A stretch of DNA of 64,000 nt from Candidatus Hydrogenedens sp. (GTDB lineage: Bacteria; Hydrogenedentota; Hydrogenedentia; Hydrogenedentales; JAEUWI01): positions 186,001-250,000 of the forward strand of contig WGMK01000018.1 in the NCBI GenBank assembly GCA_016125095.1, given 5' to 3'. The notes under the pieces are model-generated. The model did not search any database, was not told the DNA's origin, and was given only the letters and a program-made list of their open reading frames with translations. The translations under genes and the position numbers were made by a program. Shown piece after piece: positions 34,227 to 45,347 of this stretch (position 1 is its first letter; every line of letters starts with the position of its first letter).

Positions 34227-34476
34227 TCGAGTCTCCCAAGTGATACTTCAGCAGGATGTTCCGCACCTGCTTAACTTGATAGGGCTTCGAAAGACGCCCC
34301 TTGGGCTGCAAGTTCAGTATCTCATCAATACCGTCTTTTGTAAAGATATGATGGTCACCGCGGATGCGCTCAGAAAGGCCAAGGCGCGACAGCAGATGGC
34401 AGAGGTCGCCAAAGTCGATTTGCACATCGCTGGTCCCTGCGAGAATCCTCGCGAGTAACTTCTCGTATTTTCCCAT
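34216..34476 (-). CDS. hicA: HicA-like mRNA interferase toxin
   Basis: This 86-residue double-stranded-RNA-binding-like toxin that cleaves mRNA has the catalytic-His region in IRGDHHIFTKDGIDEILNLQP (about residues 38-58), matching the HicA G(S/D)H..F pattern. The C-terminal YQVKQVRNILLKYHL is also typical. GGGAGGA lies 8 bases before the ATG at 34476. It is at the longer end for HicA because of an N-terminal helix (KYEKLLARILAG). It precedes hicB, the usual order, and the pair sits inside a minus-strand metabolic gene run. Confidence 0.85.
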   Translation of the reverse strand: MGKYEKLLARILAGTSDVQIDFGDLCHLLSRLGLSERIRGDHHIFTKDGIDEILNLQPKGRLSKPYQVKQVRNILLKYHLGDSNVD

Positions 34477-34514
34477 GGGCATTTCCTCCCAAGGTAAGCG
34501 TAATTCGTTTTCCC

Positions 34515-34910
34515 CTACATCCCCGCCAGCACCACCACCGCCGCGCCGCCGAAGCCGAGCGTTGTGAGCAAGAAACCGACCGTGCTGGTGATGCCCAGCC
34601 AGCGGAAGGGGGAATAGTCCGGCTGCTCGATGGCGGCAAGCACCAGGAAAAGAAGCGGATTCGCCAGGCTCCCGGCGATGGCACACACGACCACCCACGC
34701 CGGCAGCGGCACGCCGATGCCATGAAAGGCCATCAGCAGCAGCGCCATGAGCAGGTAGTCGATGTGCGCCTTGATGATGTAATTGGGACGCTTGAAGACG
34801 CGCGGCAGCGGAGGAACGCGGAGGTACATCGTCGCGACACCGAGCCAGGCGAGCCCGAGCGAGATGAGCAATTCCACGCAGGCGAAGAACAGCAGCGGCT
34901 GCTCGCGCAT
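34515..34910 (-). CDS. Four-helix membrane protein, unknown
   Basis: This 131-residue protein has about four membrane helices (residues ~6-30, 50-66, 70-92, 103-129) and the loop PPLPRVFKRPNYIIKAHIDYLL. I do not recognise the family. It starts 5 bp after the SDR dehydrogenase stop and is probably co-transcribed with it. Context offers no clear role. Confidence 0.6.
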   Translation of the reverse strand: MREQPLLFFACVELLISLGLAWLGVATMYLRVPPLPRVFKRPNYIIKAHIDYLLMALLLMAFHGIGVPLPAWVVVCAIAGSLANPLLFLVLAAIEQPDYSPFRWLGITSTVGFLLTTLGFGGAAVVVLAGM

Positions 34911-34915
34911 GGGCT

Positions 34916-35683
34916 TTACTTCGGCGCCATGCGGATGGCGCCGTCGAGCCGGATGGTCTCGCCGTTGAGCATTTCGTTTTCCACGATGCTCTTCGCCAGC
35001 TGACCGAATTCCTGCGGACGACCCAGGCGCGAGGGGAACGGCACCTGCGCCGCGAGCGAGGCCTTGGCTTCTTCCGGCAGCGAGGCCAGCATGGGGGTGT
35101 CGAACAGACCCGGTGCAATCGTCACCACGCGCAGGCCGAATCGCGCGAACTCGCGGGCGATGGGCAGCGTCATCGCCACCACCGCGCCCTTGGACGCCGA
35201 ATAGGCCGGCTGGCCAATCTGCCCGTCGTACGCGGCCACGCTCGCCGTGTTCACAAACACGCCGCGTTCGCCGTTCTCCATCGCCGCATCGTTCATCATC
35301 GATTCCGCGCACAGGCGGATCACGTTGAAGGTGCCGGTCACGTTCACGTTCAGGCAGAAGTTGAACAGGTCCAGCGGGTGCGCGCCGTTCTTCGCCACGG
35401 TCTTCATCGCCACGCCCACGCCCGCGCAATTGATGGCCCCATGCAGGCCGCCGAACCGGTCGCGCGCAATCGCAATCGCCGCGCGTACCTGGTCCTCATT
35501 CGTCACGTCGCACAGCGAAAACACCGCCTGCTTGCCGAGTGCTTCCACGGTCGCGTGTCCTTCGTCCGGCTTCAGGTCCGCCACCACCACATTGGCGCCT
35601 GCGGCGGTAAACACCTCGCACGTGCCCTTGCCCAAGCCCGAACTGCCGCCCGTCACAATAAAGGTCTTGCCTGCGATATCCAT
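34916..35683 (-). CDS. SDR dehydrogenase, 3-hydroxyacyl-CoA dehydrogenase type 2-like
   Basis: This 255-residue Rossmann-fold oxidoreductase has the NAD-binding motif TGGSSGLGKG (residues 11-20), D36-type acidic residues selecting NAD, NCAGVG, and the catalytic S..Y-SASK in NTASVAAYDGQIGQPAYSASKGA. Overall it resembles 17beta-HSD10/type II 3-hydroxyacyl-CoA dehydrogenase (VPFPSRLGRPQEFGQLA and NGETIRLDGAIRM at the end). It would oxidise 3-hydroxyacyl-CoA or short-chain alcohols. It follows the sugar-phosphate isomerase-like gene by 24 bp and precedes a small membrane-protein gene by 5 bp. Confidence 0.85.
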   Translation of the reverse strand: MDIAGKTFIVTGGSSGLGKGTCEVFTAAGANVVVADLKPDEGHATVEALGKQAVFSLCDVTNEDQVRAAIAIARDRFGGLHGAINCAGVGVAMKTVAKNGAHPLDLFNFCLNVNVTGTFNVIRLCAESMMNDAAMENGERGVFVNTASVAAYDGQIGQPAYSASKGAVVAMTLPIAREFARFGLRVVTIAPGLFDTPMLASLPEEAKASLAAQVPFPSRLGRPQEFGQLAKSIVENEMLNGETIRLDGAIRMAPK

Positions 35684-35707
35684 GTCGTCGTTCCCTCTTC
35701 TTCGCGA

Positions 35708-36556
35708 TTAAAGCGCTACTTCATCCACAATCTTCATCAAGCGGCGGCCGTATTCCACGTAGCTCGCATACAGCTGCTCAGCGCTGTCGGCCTGCTGTCC
35801 GGTGTGAATCACCGCGGCCAGGTGCGGCTCAATCGAGATGCCGCCGTCGTAGCCCTTGCTCAGGAGGTCGTGCAGGATCTCGCGCACGTAGCCCTGGCCC
35901 TCGCCGCAATAGCAATAGGTGTCCGAGCCATCGGCTTCCTTCACGGCGTCCTTCACGTGCACATACACGATGCTGTCGTACACCGCCTGGTAGTATGCCC
36001 AGGCATCCTGCCCGTAGGTCACCGGGTTGCCCGTGTCGAACACCACCTTCAGCGCGGGGCTGTCCACTTCGCCCAGCAGGATATTGCTGTTCTCGGCCGA
36101 AAGCCCGCCCCAGCCGCTGCAGTTCTCGTGCGCCAGGATCACGCCGCCGTCTTCCGCGATGCGCGCGAGTTCCTTCATGCGGCGGATGGACTCCGCGCGC
36201 CATTCCGGCTCGCTGATCGGATTGTCCGGATCGTTCGGGTAGCTCATCACACGGATGAAGGGCACATCGAGCTTGTGCATTCGGGGAATCGCGCCCTTCA
36301 GGTCGTCGATGTCCACCTGCGGATCGATGGTGATCGGCCGCGCCCAGTTGGCGATGGCACTGCCGAAGCAGCTCACCTGCGCGCAGGCCTCGTCCAGCGC
36401 GGCGCATACCTTGTCGAAGGCCTCGTCCGGAATCTGCGTGATGTTCTTGCCGTCCACCATCCGCAATTCCAGATGCGTCCAGCCCAGTTCATGGTGCGCC
36501 GCGATCTGCGTGTCGATCGCCTGGCCGGCTTCGTCCGAAATGCCCGAATAAAACAT
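35708..36556 (-). CDS. Sugar-phosphate isomerase/epimerase-like TIM barrel
   Basis: This 282-residue AP-endonuclease-2-superfamily protein starts MFYSGISDEAG. It has LGWTHLELRMVDGKNI near residue 23, GVILAHENCSGWGGLS near 137 (HEN and the following residues are metal-ligand type), VVFDTGNPVTYG near 167, and YVHVKDA plus a late Glu for the metal site. Such proteins isomerise or epimerise sugars, inositols or hydroxypyruvate and are abundant in planctomycete-like genomes. GGAGA lies 6 bases before the ATG at 36556. The substrate is unknown. Confidence 0.8.
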   Translation of the reverse strand: MFYSGISDEAGQAIDTQIAAHHELGWTHLELRMVDGKNITQIPDEAFDKVCAALDEACAQVSCFGSAIANWARPITIDPQVDIDDLKGAIPRMHKLDVPFIRVMSYPNDPDNPISEPEWRAESIRRMKELARIAEDGGVILAHENCSGWGGLSAENSNILLGEVDSPALKVVFDTGNPVTYGQDAWAYYQAVYDSIVYVHVKDAVKEADGSDTYCYCGEGQGYVREILHDLLSKGYDGGISIEPHLAAVIHTGQQADSAEQLYASYVEYGRRLMKIVDEVAL

Positions 36557-36622
36557 GATCGTCTCCGATGTAATGCGCTGCCGTAGAAGCCCAGAGCATA
36601 GCACACGGCCGCAGGGGCGACG

Positions 36623-36898
36623 CTACGGCTCGATGCGCAGCACCACCTCGCGGCCCTCGAGATTGCCGTAGGCGCCGTTGGGCACGGTCACCAGGATTTC
36701 GGTGTGCGTGCTGCCGCCCACCGTCACATCCAGCCGGTGCGTTTCGCCGTCGTGCGCGTGGCCCGGCGTCACCGCAGCAATACGGCCGCGGAGGGTCAGC
36801 GGTTTCGGCTCCTGCCGCGAGGGAAGCTCGAAATCGTGCGGCTCTACCCGGGGACTGCGGCGCAGCGGGTTGACCGGATCGACCAGATCGTCGGACAT
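36623..36898 (-). CDS. Small beta-rich hypothetical protein
   Basis: This 91-residue protein has a polar, Pro-rich N-terminus and a beta-rich second half (LRGRIAAVTPGHAHDGE, LDVTVGGS, ILVTVPNGAYGNLEGREVVLRIEP). I recognise no family. It begins 13 bp after the DJ-1 gene stop, which supports it as a genuine downstream cistron. GGGAG lies upstream. Confidence 0.5.
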   Translation of the reverse strand: MSDDLVDPVNPLRRSPRVEPHDFELPSRQEPKPLTLRGRIAAVTPGHAHDGETHRLDVTVGGSTHTEILVTVPNGAYGNLEGREVVLRIEP

Positions 36899-36911
36899 GG
36901 GCAGTCTCCCT

Positions 36912-37460
36912 TTAGCGCACGAGCGCGGCTTCCACCTGGGTGCAGGTTTCGTAGCCGCAGAGCAGCTCCACCAGCTTCAGCGAGAAATCCATGGCCGTGC
37001 CCGGCCCGCGCGACGTTACGATCTTGCCGTCCACCTCCACGGCCGCGCGGGTGTATTCCACGCCCGGATAAACGTCGTCGTCCAGAAAACCCGGATAGGC
37101 CGTGGCGCGTTTGCCCTTCAAGATGCCCTGTTCGGCCAGCACCTTCGGGGCGGCGCACACGGCACCCACGAACTTGCCCGAATCCGCCATGGCCTTGAGG
37201 AAGTCCGTCAGCCGGGCATCCGCGCCCAGGTGGTCCGCGCCGGGCAGGCCGCCCGGCAGCACCGCCATGTCGTAGTCCTGTTCCAGCGCGGCATCGAGCG
37301 TCATGTCGGGCAACAGGCGCGTGCCCCGGCTCGCGGTCACGGGCCCCTCGTTCAATCCTGCGGCCACGACCTCCACCTTGGCGCGGCGCAGGATGTCGAT
37401 GATGGTAACGGCTTCGAGTTCCTCGCAGCCTTCGGCGAGCGGAACCAAAACGCGTGGCAT
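36912..37460 (-). CDS. DJ-1/PfpI family protein (YajL-like)
   Basis: This 182-residue cytosolic alpha/beta protein has the DJ-1 core. E16 lies in CEELEAV, and the nucleophile-elbow Cys102 lies in GAVCAAPKVL. AVLPGG, TAYPGF and VTSRGPGTAMDFSLKLVE follow. Family members have been assigned glyoxalase III, deglycase or redox-chaperone activity. Which applies here is not clear. GGAGG is 5-6 bases before the ATG. It lies between the hybrid kinase gene and a small hypothetical gene. Confidence 0.88.
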   Translation of the reverse strand: MPRVLVPLAEGCEELEAVTIIDILRRAKVEVVAAGLNEGPVTASRGTRLLPDMTLDAALEQDYDMAVLPGGLPGADHLGADARLTDFLKAMADSGKFVGAVCAAPKVLAEQGILKGKRATAYPGFLDDDVYPGVEYTRAAVEVDGKIVTSRGPGTAMDFSLKLVELLCGYETCTQVEAALVR

Positions 37461-37526
37461 GAGTACACCTCCTTCGGGTCGACCCGTAAAGCCAGTGTAA
37501 CGCGGCGTGGAAAGCCCCGCAAGGAC

Positions 37527-40499
<2,973 letters not shown>

Positions 40500-40671
40500 C
40501 CCTCAGTGTACCACAAGCCCTTCAATTTCGATAGGTTACAGATTTCGAAATGGAAAGTCTCACTATAAGCAGATCGAGCTTTTGCGGGCCAGTTTGCAAA
40601 GAGTTGCCTATGCGCAATTCAACCAGTGAGATCTATCGGCACACGCGCTTAAGAACTTGAAGGCAGCGGGA

Positions 40672-41862
40672 TTACACGGCCATGGAAGACTTGACGGCCT
40701 CTGTGGCCCGTCCGAGCGCCGCCGACAGGTCTACGACGGGTAAGGCCGGGGTGCCAGAGATGATTTCGCGCTGCCCATCGGTCGCCAGCAGGAAAGTGTC
40801 CTCCGATTTGACCCCCGGTCCGGAGGGGTTCCACGCGAAGGCCGTTTCCCAAGAAACCGATTCTCCGAAAATCTCGGAGGCTTTGCTGCCCCAGGCAGTG
40901 TCGAGGCAGGGCACCGTACTTCCCGGCGTGCCTTTGGCGGTGCGTCCGGCGTATCCGGTCAGGCCGCCCTGATGGTGGTGATGCCACTCGTTCGGGTCGA
41001 ATCCCTGGGCGGCGTAAGCCGCCTGAAGGTCCGCAAACACCTCGCCCAGCGTGCGCCCCGGCCGGGTGGCTTCCTGTACGAGCGCATCCACCGCGCAAAT
41101 CCGCCGGTACCGCTCCTCGATTTCCTCCGGCAGTTCGGCCACCTTCTTCATCCGGGTGAGCGAGACAATGAGCCCGTCGCGCAGGAAGCAGCCCACCACC
41201 ATCACGTAGCGGTCGACGGTCTTGTGCGGCACGCCGTCCGACAACAGCGGCGGCACCACCGGCAGGGGGTGCCGGTATTTGGCAATCCGCTCGTCGGAAG
41301 CCACGAGAAACACGGGCACATGGCAATGCCGGCGCTGTCCTTCCGCCACGAGTGCCGCAGCGATGTCCGCCTCCGAGGTGCCGCGTTCGATACGCGCCAG
41401 CACCTGTTCCATCGACTCCGCCGCCATGCGCCCCAGCGCGCGGTAGCGATCCAGCTCGAAGGGCGTCAGCAGTGTCCGCATTGGCGCAAGCGCGCCGTTC
41501 ACATTCGGCCCGAGCGCCCCCGTGTCCGAGCACCACGACCCGCTGAATTGCTGCTGCACGCACTTGGCCGGGTCGGATTCGAACCAGAGGAAGTCCTTGT
41601 ATCCGGCGGCCAGGCTGCCCAATTCCTCGTCGCGCAGGCGCGGCAGCTCGATGTTGTTGCCCACATACCAGGCCTCACCGTGTTTCGTAATCGCCAGCGC
41701 ATTCGCGCCGATATCCGTGTAGGCGTTGATGTAATTGCGGAGCCCGCCCGTGGCCGCGGCGAAGTTATCCACGCGCTGCAGCAGTATCCCGTCGTGGCCG
41801 CTGTCGCGCAGATAGGCCTGAAACAGGGCGACGCGCGCGCGGAAAAGCTGTTCGGTCGTCAT
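40672..41862 (-). CDS. M24 (pita-bread) family protein, probably metal-free
   Basis: This 396-residue protein has a creatinase-like N-terminal domain (~1-130) and the pita-bread M24 fold with MRTLLTPFELDRYRALGRMAAESMEQVL. Normal M24 peptidases bind two metals through Asp, Asp, His, Glu, Glu. Here the first Asp region reads VMVVGCF, the SD.TR motif is VSLTR, and the TIEPG motif is AWNPSG. Three ligands are therefore missing, while His (HHHHQGGLTGY) and the last Glu (GVKSEDT) remain. It may be a creatinase-type or other metal-independent enzyme, or catalytically dead. AGGAG is 9 bases before the ATG at 41862; an ATG at 41871 directly abuts it. Confidence 0.75.
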   Translation of the reverse strand: MTTEQLFRARVALFQAYLRDSGHDGILLQRVDNFAAATGGLRNYINAYTDIGANALAITKHGEAWYVGNNIELPRLRDEELGSLAAGYKDFLWFESDPAKCVQQQFSGSWCSDTGALGPNVNGALAPMRTLLTPFELDRYRALGRMAAESMEQVLARIERGTSEADIAAALVAEGQRRHCHVPVFLVASDERIAKYRHPLPVVPPLLSDGVPHKTVDRYVMVVGCFLRDGLIVSLTRMKKVAELPEEIEERYRRICAVDALVQEATRPGRTLGEVFADLQAAYAAQGFDPNEWHHHHQGGLTGYAGRTAKGTPGSTVPCLDTAWGSKASEIFGESVSWETAFAWNPSGPGVKSEDTFLLATDGQREIISGTPALPVVDLSAALGRATEAVKSSMAV

Positions 41863-42003
41863 CGGTACCATCTCCTGAAGTTCGATAGGTGTCGCAAACG
41901 ATACCGCCCATCGGCCGCACGTGTCGAGTTCTTGGCCTCTGCCGCGCCATCTGATAGGCTAGGGGAGAGCCGCCCGCCGGGCGAAAGCATGGAGAGCCTA
42001 CCG

Positions 42004-42492
42004 ATGACCCCCGATTCCGAGCGCAATCGCGGACCGCAGCCGCCAGCCGACGATTTCAGCTTCGACGCCCTCGCCAATGAAATGGAGGGCTACCTGCCGC
42101 GCAAACAGGAAATCGAGGTGCCGACCCGTGATTTCGAGGGCAATGAGATCTCGCTCGACGAGCAGGATCGGCTGCGCCAGAAGAAAGAAATGGAGCAGAA
42201 GATCAATGCCAAGGTGCTCGGCGCCAGCGGCAGCAAGTCCGGCCCGATGTGGTTCAAGGGCCTCATCGTGTCGGGAGTCTCGCTCGGGGTTTATGTTTTA
42301 CTGCTGAGCAACCAGGGCGTTGCACCGGCCGCCATGTATTCGTACATCACCATGGCCATCGGGGCGGGGGCAGCCCTATGGTGCATCAACGGCGTCACCC
42401 GCGACGAGGCGGCCTACGAGAAGGTCCTCAATGGCGTGGGCTTTGCCGTGGCGGCGGCCGTCGTGGTGGCGGCGTTCCTGAAGTTGCCCTAA
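42004..42492 (+). CDS. Small membrane protein, unknown
   Basis: This 162-residue protein has a charged cytoplasmic N-terminus (1-75: RDFEGNEISLDEQDRLRQKKEMEQKI) followed by three membrane helices (~80-100, 105-125, 140-158). GGAGAG (41990-41995) supports the ATG at 42004. An upstream ATG at 41989 overlaps it. The family is not recognised. It is followed 20 bp later by a 37-residue membrane microprotein and is probably co-transcribed with it. Confidence 0.6.
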   Translation: MTPDSERNRGPQPPADDFSFDALANEMEGYLPRKQEIEVPTRDFEGNEISLDEQDRLRQKKEMEQKINAKVLGASGSKSGPMWFKGLIVSGVSLGVYVLLLSNQGVAPAAMYSYITMAIGAGAALWCINGVTRDEAAYEKVLNGVGFAVAAAVVVAAFLKLP

Positions 42493-42512
42493 GCCCCGGG
42501 GAGGGATAACCC

Positions 42513-42626
42513 ATGGTCAATATCAGTCCCGCCGATGTCTTTTTCTGGGTGATGGATCACAAGTGGTGGATCATCGCCCTCGTGCCCATCGCGATCGTTC
42601 TTCTCGCCATGCGCGCCCGGGGATAG
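42513..42626 (+). CDS. 37-residue single-pass membrane microprotein
   Basis: Reading MVNISPADVFFWVMDHKWW then a hydrophobic segment IIALVPIAIVLLAM and the basic end RARG, this is a plausible single-helix membrane protein. GGGGAGGGATAACCC precedes the ATG with good spacing. It follows a three-helix membrane-protein gene by 20 bp on the same strand. The strong Shine-Dalgarno and TM-plus-basic-tail layout support it. Evidence is limited by length, and the role is unknown. Confidence 0.55.
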   Translation: MVNISPADVFFWVMDHKWWIIALVPIAIVLLAMRARG

Positions 42627-42699
42627 CGCGCGCCTTTCCTCGTCGAAGCCGCCGCAATTCGGATTAGTATTCTGGTGCCGATTGCGCTAGACTCCCGCC

Positions 42700-43344
42700 A
42701 TGCCGTTCGCTTTCCCATCGCATCAGGGCCTTATTGCTCCGCTTTGGCGGCGTTGGCCGCATTGGTATGACATGCCGGCCATGTGCGTGGGCGCTGCCAT
42801 GCCCGACGTTATTGATGGCGCCATCGGACTCACCCAAGGGCATCTCGGCCAAACCTGGGGACACACGCTGATCGGGATGGTCCTTCTCTGCGTGCCCTTC
42901 GGCGTACCTATATGGTTCGGCCTGCACGCCTTCGCCCGCAAAGTGCCGCGCGCCCGGGGTGCCGGCTTCTGGGGCCGGTCATGGAACTTGGGCAACGATG
43001 CCATTCAGGCTTGCCGCGGTCCCGCGGAATTCGCCCGCGCGTGGCCGCTGGTACTGTGGTCGCTGCTCGTAGGTTCCTTCTCGCACCTGTTCTTCGATCT
43101 CCTGTCACACGGCGAGAAACATGCCGGCTTCAAATGGTTCCGGCCCTGGGATGTCGAACTGGAGTTGTTTCCCGCATGGTGGGACCATGCCTGGTTCCAG
43201 ATGCCCGTACCCGGTTACCCGGGCGGGTATTCCTTCGCGCCGCATTTCATCGTGTGGTGTATCTTTGGCGTGCTCGGGGCGTGGATGCTCTATCGTCCTG
43301 CCTTTAAGCGCCCACGGCCGGATACTCAAAAGGACGACGCATGA
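42700..43344 (+). CDS. DUF4184-like membrane protein
   Basis: This 214-residue protein starts MPFAFPSHQGLIAPLWRRWP, matching the MPFT.SHPA opening of DUF4184 proteins. GAAMPDVIDG and later GSFSHLFFDLLSHGEK (His/Asp-rich, as in metal-dependent membrane hydrolase-like folds) are in the expected positions. Four or five hydrophobic helices are present. The function is unknown in the family. Its stop overlaps the next start (ATGA), so it is coupled to the NAD-dependent reductase gene. Confidence 0.75.
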   Translation: MPFAFPSHQGLIAPLWRRWPHWYDMPAMCVGAAMPDVIDGAIGLTQGHLGQTWGHTLIGMVLLCVPFGVPIWFGLHAFARKVPRARGAGFWGRSWNLGNDAIQACRGPAEFARAWPLVLWSLLVGSFSHLFFDLLSHGEKHAGFKWFRPWDVELELFPAWWDHAWFQMPVPGYPGGYSFAPHFIVWCIFGVLGAWMLYRPAFKRPRPDTQKDDA

Positions 43345-44375
43345 GCAAGGTATTGGTCACAGGCGGCTCGGGATTCATCGGCAGCTATTGCGTGCTGCAG
43401 CTGCTGCAGGCGGGGCATCAGGTACGCACCACCGTGCGCAGCCTCAAGCGCGAGCAGGATGTGCGCGGCATGCTGGAAACCGGCGGCGTCGACCCTGGCG
43501 AGCATCTCCATTTCGCACAGGCCGATTTGCAGCAGGACGCCGGATGGGCAGACGCCGTGGAAGGCTGTGACTATGTTTTGCACGTGGCGTCTCCGCTTCC
43601 GGCCGGCGTACCCAAGCACGAGGACGAACTGATCATTCCAGCGCGCGAAGGGGCGCTCCGCGTACTTCGCGCCGCGCGCGATGCCGGCGTCAAGCGGGTC
43701 GTGCTCACCTCTTCCTTCGCGGCCATCGGCTATGGCGTCACACCGACCGAGACGCCCTTCAATGAATCGAACTGGAGCAACGTGAACGGCCAGGCGATGT
43801 CGGCCTATGCAAAGTCGAAGACGCTCGCGGAGCGCGCCGCGTGGGATTTCATGGAGCGGGAGGGGGGCAGCATGGAACTCTCCGTCGTGAATCCCGTCGG
43901 GGTACTGGGTCCGGTGCTCGGGCCGGATTACTCGACCTCGATACTGCTGGTGCAGCGCATGCTCGATGGCGAGGTGCCCGGCTGCCCGCGCATCTACTTC
44001 GGCATCGTCGATGTGCGCGACGTGGCGGATTTGCACATCCGCGCGATGACCCATCCCGATGCTCCGGGCGAGCGCTTCTCGGCCATCGCAGGCGAAGTGA
44101 TGTCCATGCAGGATATCGCCTTGGTGCTGCGCGCCAAGCTTGGCGCGGCCGCCAGCCGTGTTCCCACCCGGCAACTGCCCGACTGGGTCGTGCGGCTCGC
44201 GGCCCTGTTCAAGCCCGAGATGAAGATGCTGCTGCCGGAACTGGGAAAAAAGAAACGCATCCAGTGCGGCAAGGCGCAGCGCATGCTCGGCTGGGCGCCC
44301 CGCTCGAACGAGGAGGCCATCATCGCCACCGCCGAAAGCCTCATGCGGCTGGGGTTGTCCAAGGCCTCGGCATAG
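43341..44375 (+). CDS. NAD-dependent epimerase/dihydroflavonol-reductase-like
   Basis: This 344-residue extended SDR has the NAD(P) motif TGGSGFIGSY (residues 7-16). R37/K41-type basic residues in TTVRSLKRE suggest NADP preference. The catalytic Tyr/Lys appear as YAKSK (near residue 155-159). It resembles dihydroflavonol 4-reductase/aldehyde reductases, with NPVGVLGPVLGPDYSTS and DVRDVADLHIRAM. It would reduce an aldehyde or ketone. It overlaps the DUF4184 gene by 4 bp. Confidence 0.85.
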   Translation: MSKVLVTGGSGFIGSYCVLQLLQAGHQVRTTVRSLKREQDVRGMLETGGVDPGEHLHFAQADLQQDAGWADAVEGCDYVLHVASPLPAGVPKHEDELIIPAREGALRVLRAARDAGVKRVVLTSSFAAIGYGVTPTETPFNESNWSNVNGQAMSAYAKSKTLAERAAWDFMEREGGSMELSVVNPVGVLGPVLGPDYSTSILLVQRMLDGEVPGCPRIYFGIVDVRDVADLHIRAMTHPDAPGERFSAIAGEVMSMQDIALVLRAKLGAAASRVPTRQLPDWVVRLAALFKPEMKMLLPELGKKKRIQCGKAQRMLGWAPRSNEEAIIATAESLMRLGLSKASA

Positions 44376-44384
44376 AATGCTTCC

Positions 44385-45176
44385 CTATGCGTGCGGCAGG
44401 GGATAGCGATCCGCTTCCTGCTTCACCGTGCCTTCCCAGTCCTTGTCCGATACGTCCCATGATCGCGCCCAGTAAATGAACGGCGTGTCGAGCAGGGCAA
44501 TCACGAACTTGAGCGCATACTTCGCGGCGGCCAGCTCGACGGCCGTCCAGAAATCGAAGAAGCCCCACCACACGACTGTCGAAAACAGCGCCGTATCGAT
44601 GGCCTGCGAGGCGAGCGTCGACACATTATTGCGCAGCCACAGGTGCCGGCCGTTGGTCAGCCGCTTCAGGTAGTGGAACATCCACACGTCGAAACTTTGG
44701 CTGACGAGGTAGGCGAAGAGCGAGCCAATCATCACGCGCGGGGTGACGGCGAATAGTCCCGCCAGCGCGCTGTGCATGCCCGAGGCGTAGGCGGCCGTCT
44801 TCGGCGCGGTGGTCGGCTCGAACAGCAGGCACACCAGCCCGAGGTAGGTGACGATAAGCGAGACCGCGAAGCCGAGGATGACTGCGCGGTTCGCTTCCCT
44901 CGCGCCGTATTTCTCGCCCAGCAGATCCGTCGCGAAGTAGATGCCCGCATAGATGATGGCGCCCATACTGGTGTTCAGCCCGAACACCGTGGTGATGGTG
45001 CCGCCGACCAGGTTGCCCAGCATGATATCGAGCACGACGACGGCGTAGAGGCCCGTCTTGCCGAAGAGCCGGTACATGCCGATGGTGATGCACAGGTCGA
45101 CGCACACCACCGACAGCCAGAGCAGGTCCTGGTTAAGCGCCCAGAACCACCCCAGTTCGCGTGTAAGATCTTCCAT
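44385..45176 (-). CDS. Queuosine precursor transporter (YhhQ/VUT family)
   Basis: This 263-residue membrane protein has about six helices and the VUT/DUF165 motifs GLNTSMGAIIYAGIYFATDLLGEKYGAREANRAV and DTALFSTVVWWGFFDFW. YhhQ in E. coli imports preQ0/preQ1 for tRNA queuosine modification. GGGGAGACGG precedes the ATG. No preQ1 riboswitch was recognisable in the ~170-bp upstream. Its end is 9 bp from the convergent reductase gene. The gene could also be a vitamin or purine transporter of the same family. Confidence 0.8.
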   Translation of the reverse strand: MEDLTRELGWFWALNQDLLWLSVVCVDLCITIGMYRLFGKTGLYAVVVLDIMLGNLVGGTITTVFGLNTSMGAIIYAGIYFATDLLGEKYGAREANRAVILGFAVSLIVTYLGLVCLLFEPTTAPKTAAYASGMHSALAGLFAVTPRVMIGSLFAYLVSQSFDVWMFHYLKRLTNGRHLWLRNNVSTLASQAIDTALFSTVVWWGFFDFWTAVELAAAKYALKFVIALLDTPFIYWARSWDVSDKDWEGTVKQEADRYPLPHA

Positions 45177-45347
45177 GGTCCGTCTCCCCTTGGCTCCGCG
45201 TGGCGAACAACGGCCGGGGCCGTCTGCATTCCGCGTCGCAGTATGGCAGAACCCCCTCGGTTAGATTCCCGTGAATTTTGCGCGGCGCGCGCGGCGTGGG
45301 CTATGGTCCGGGCTTGCTGATACGGCAATCGCGAGGAGGATTCGGCA

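Noticed and set aside
34915..35429. Minus-strand frame extending upstream of the small membrane protein
   Set aside because: The additional N-terminus lies antisense-frame within the SDR dehydrogenase. The membrane protein has a better start at 34910.
45177..45347. Possible preQ1 riboswitch before the queuosine-precursor transporter
   Set aside because: The leader contains GAGGGGGTTCTG but lacks the paired CCCTC stem and A-rich tail required by the class I motif. No convincing match to other classes by eye.
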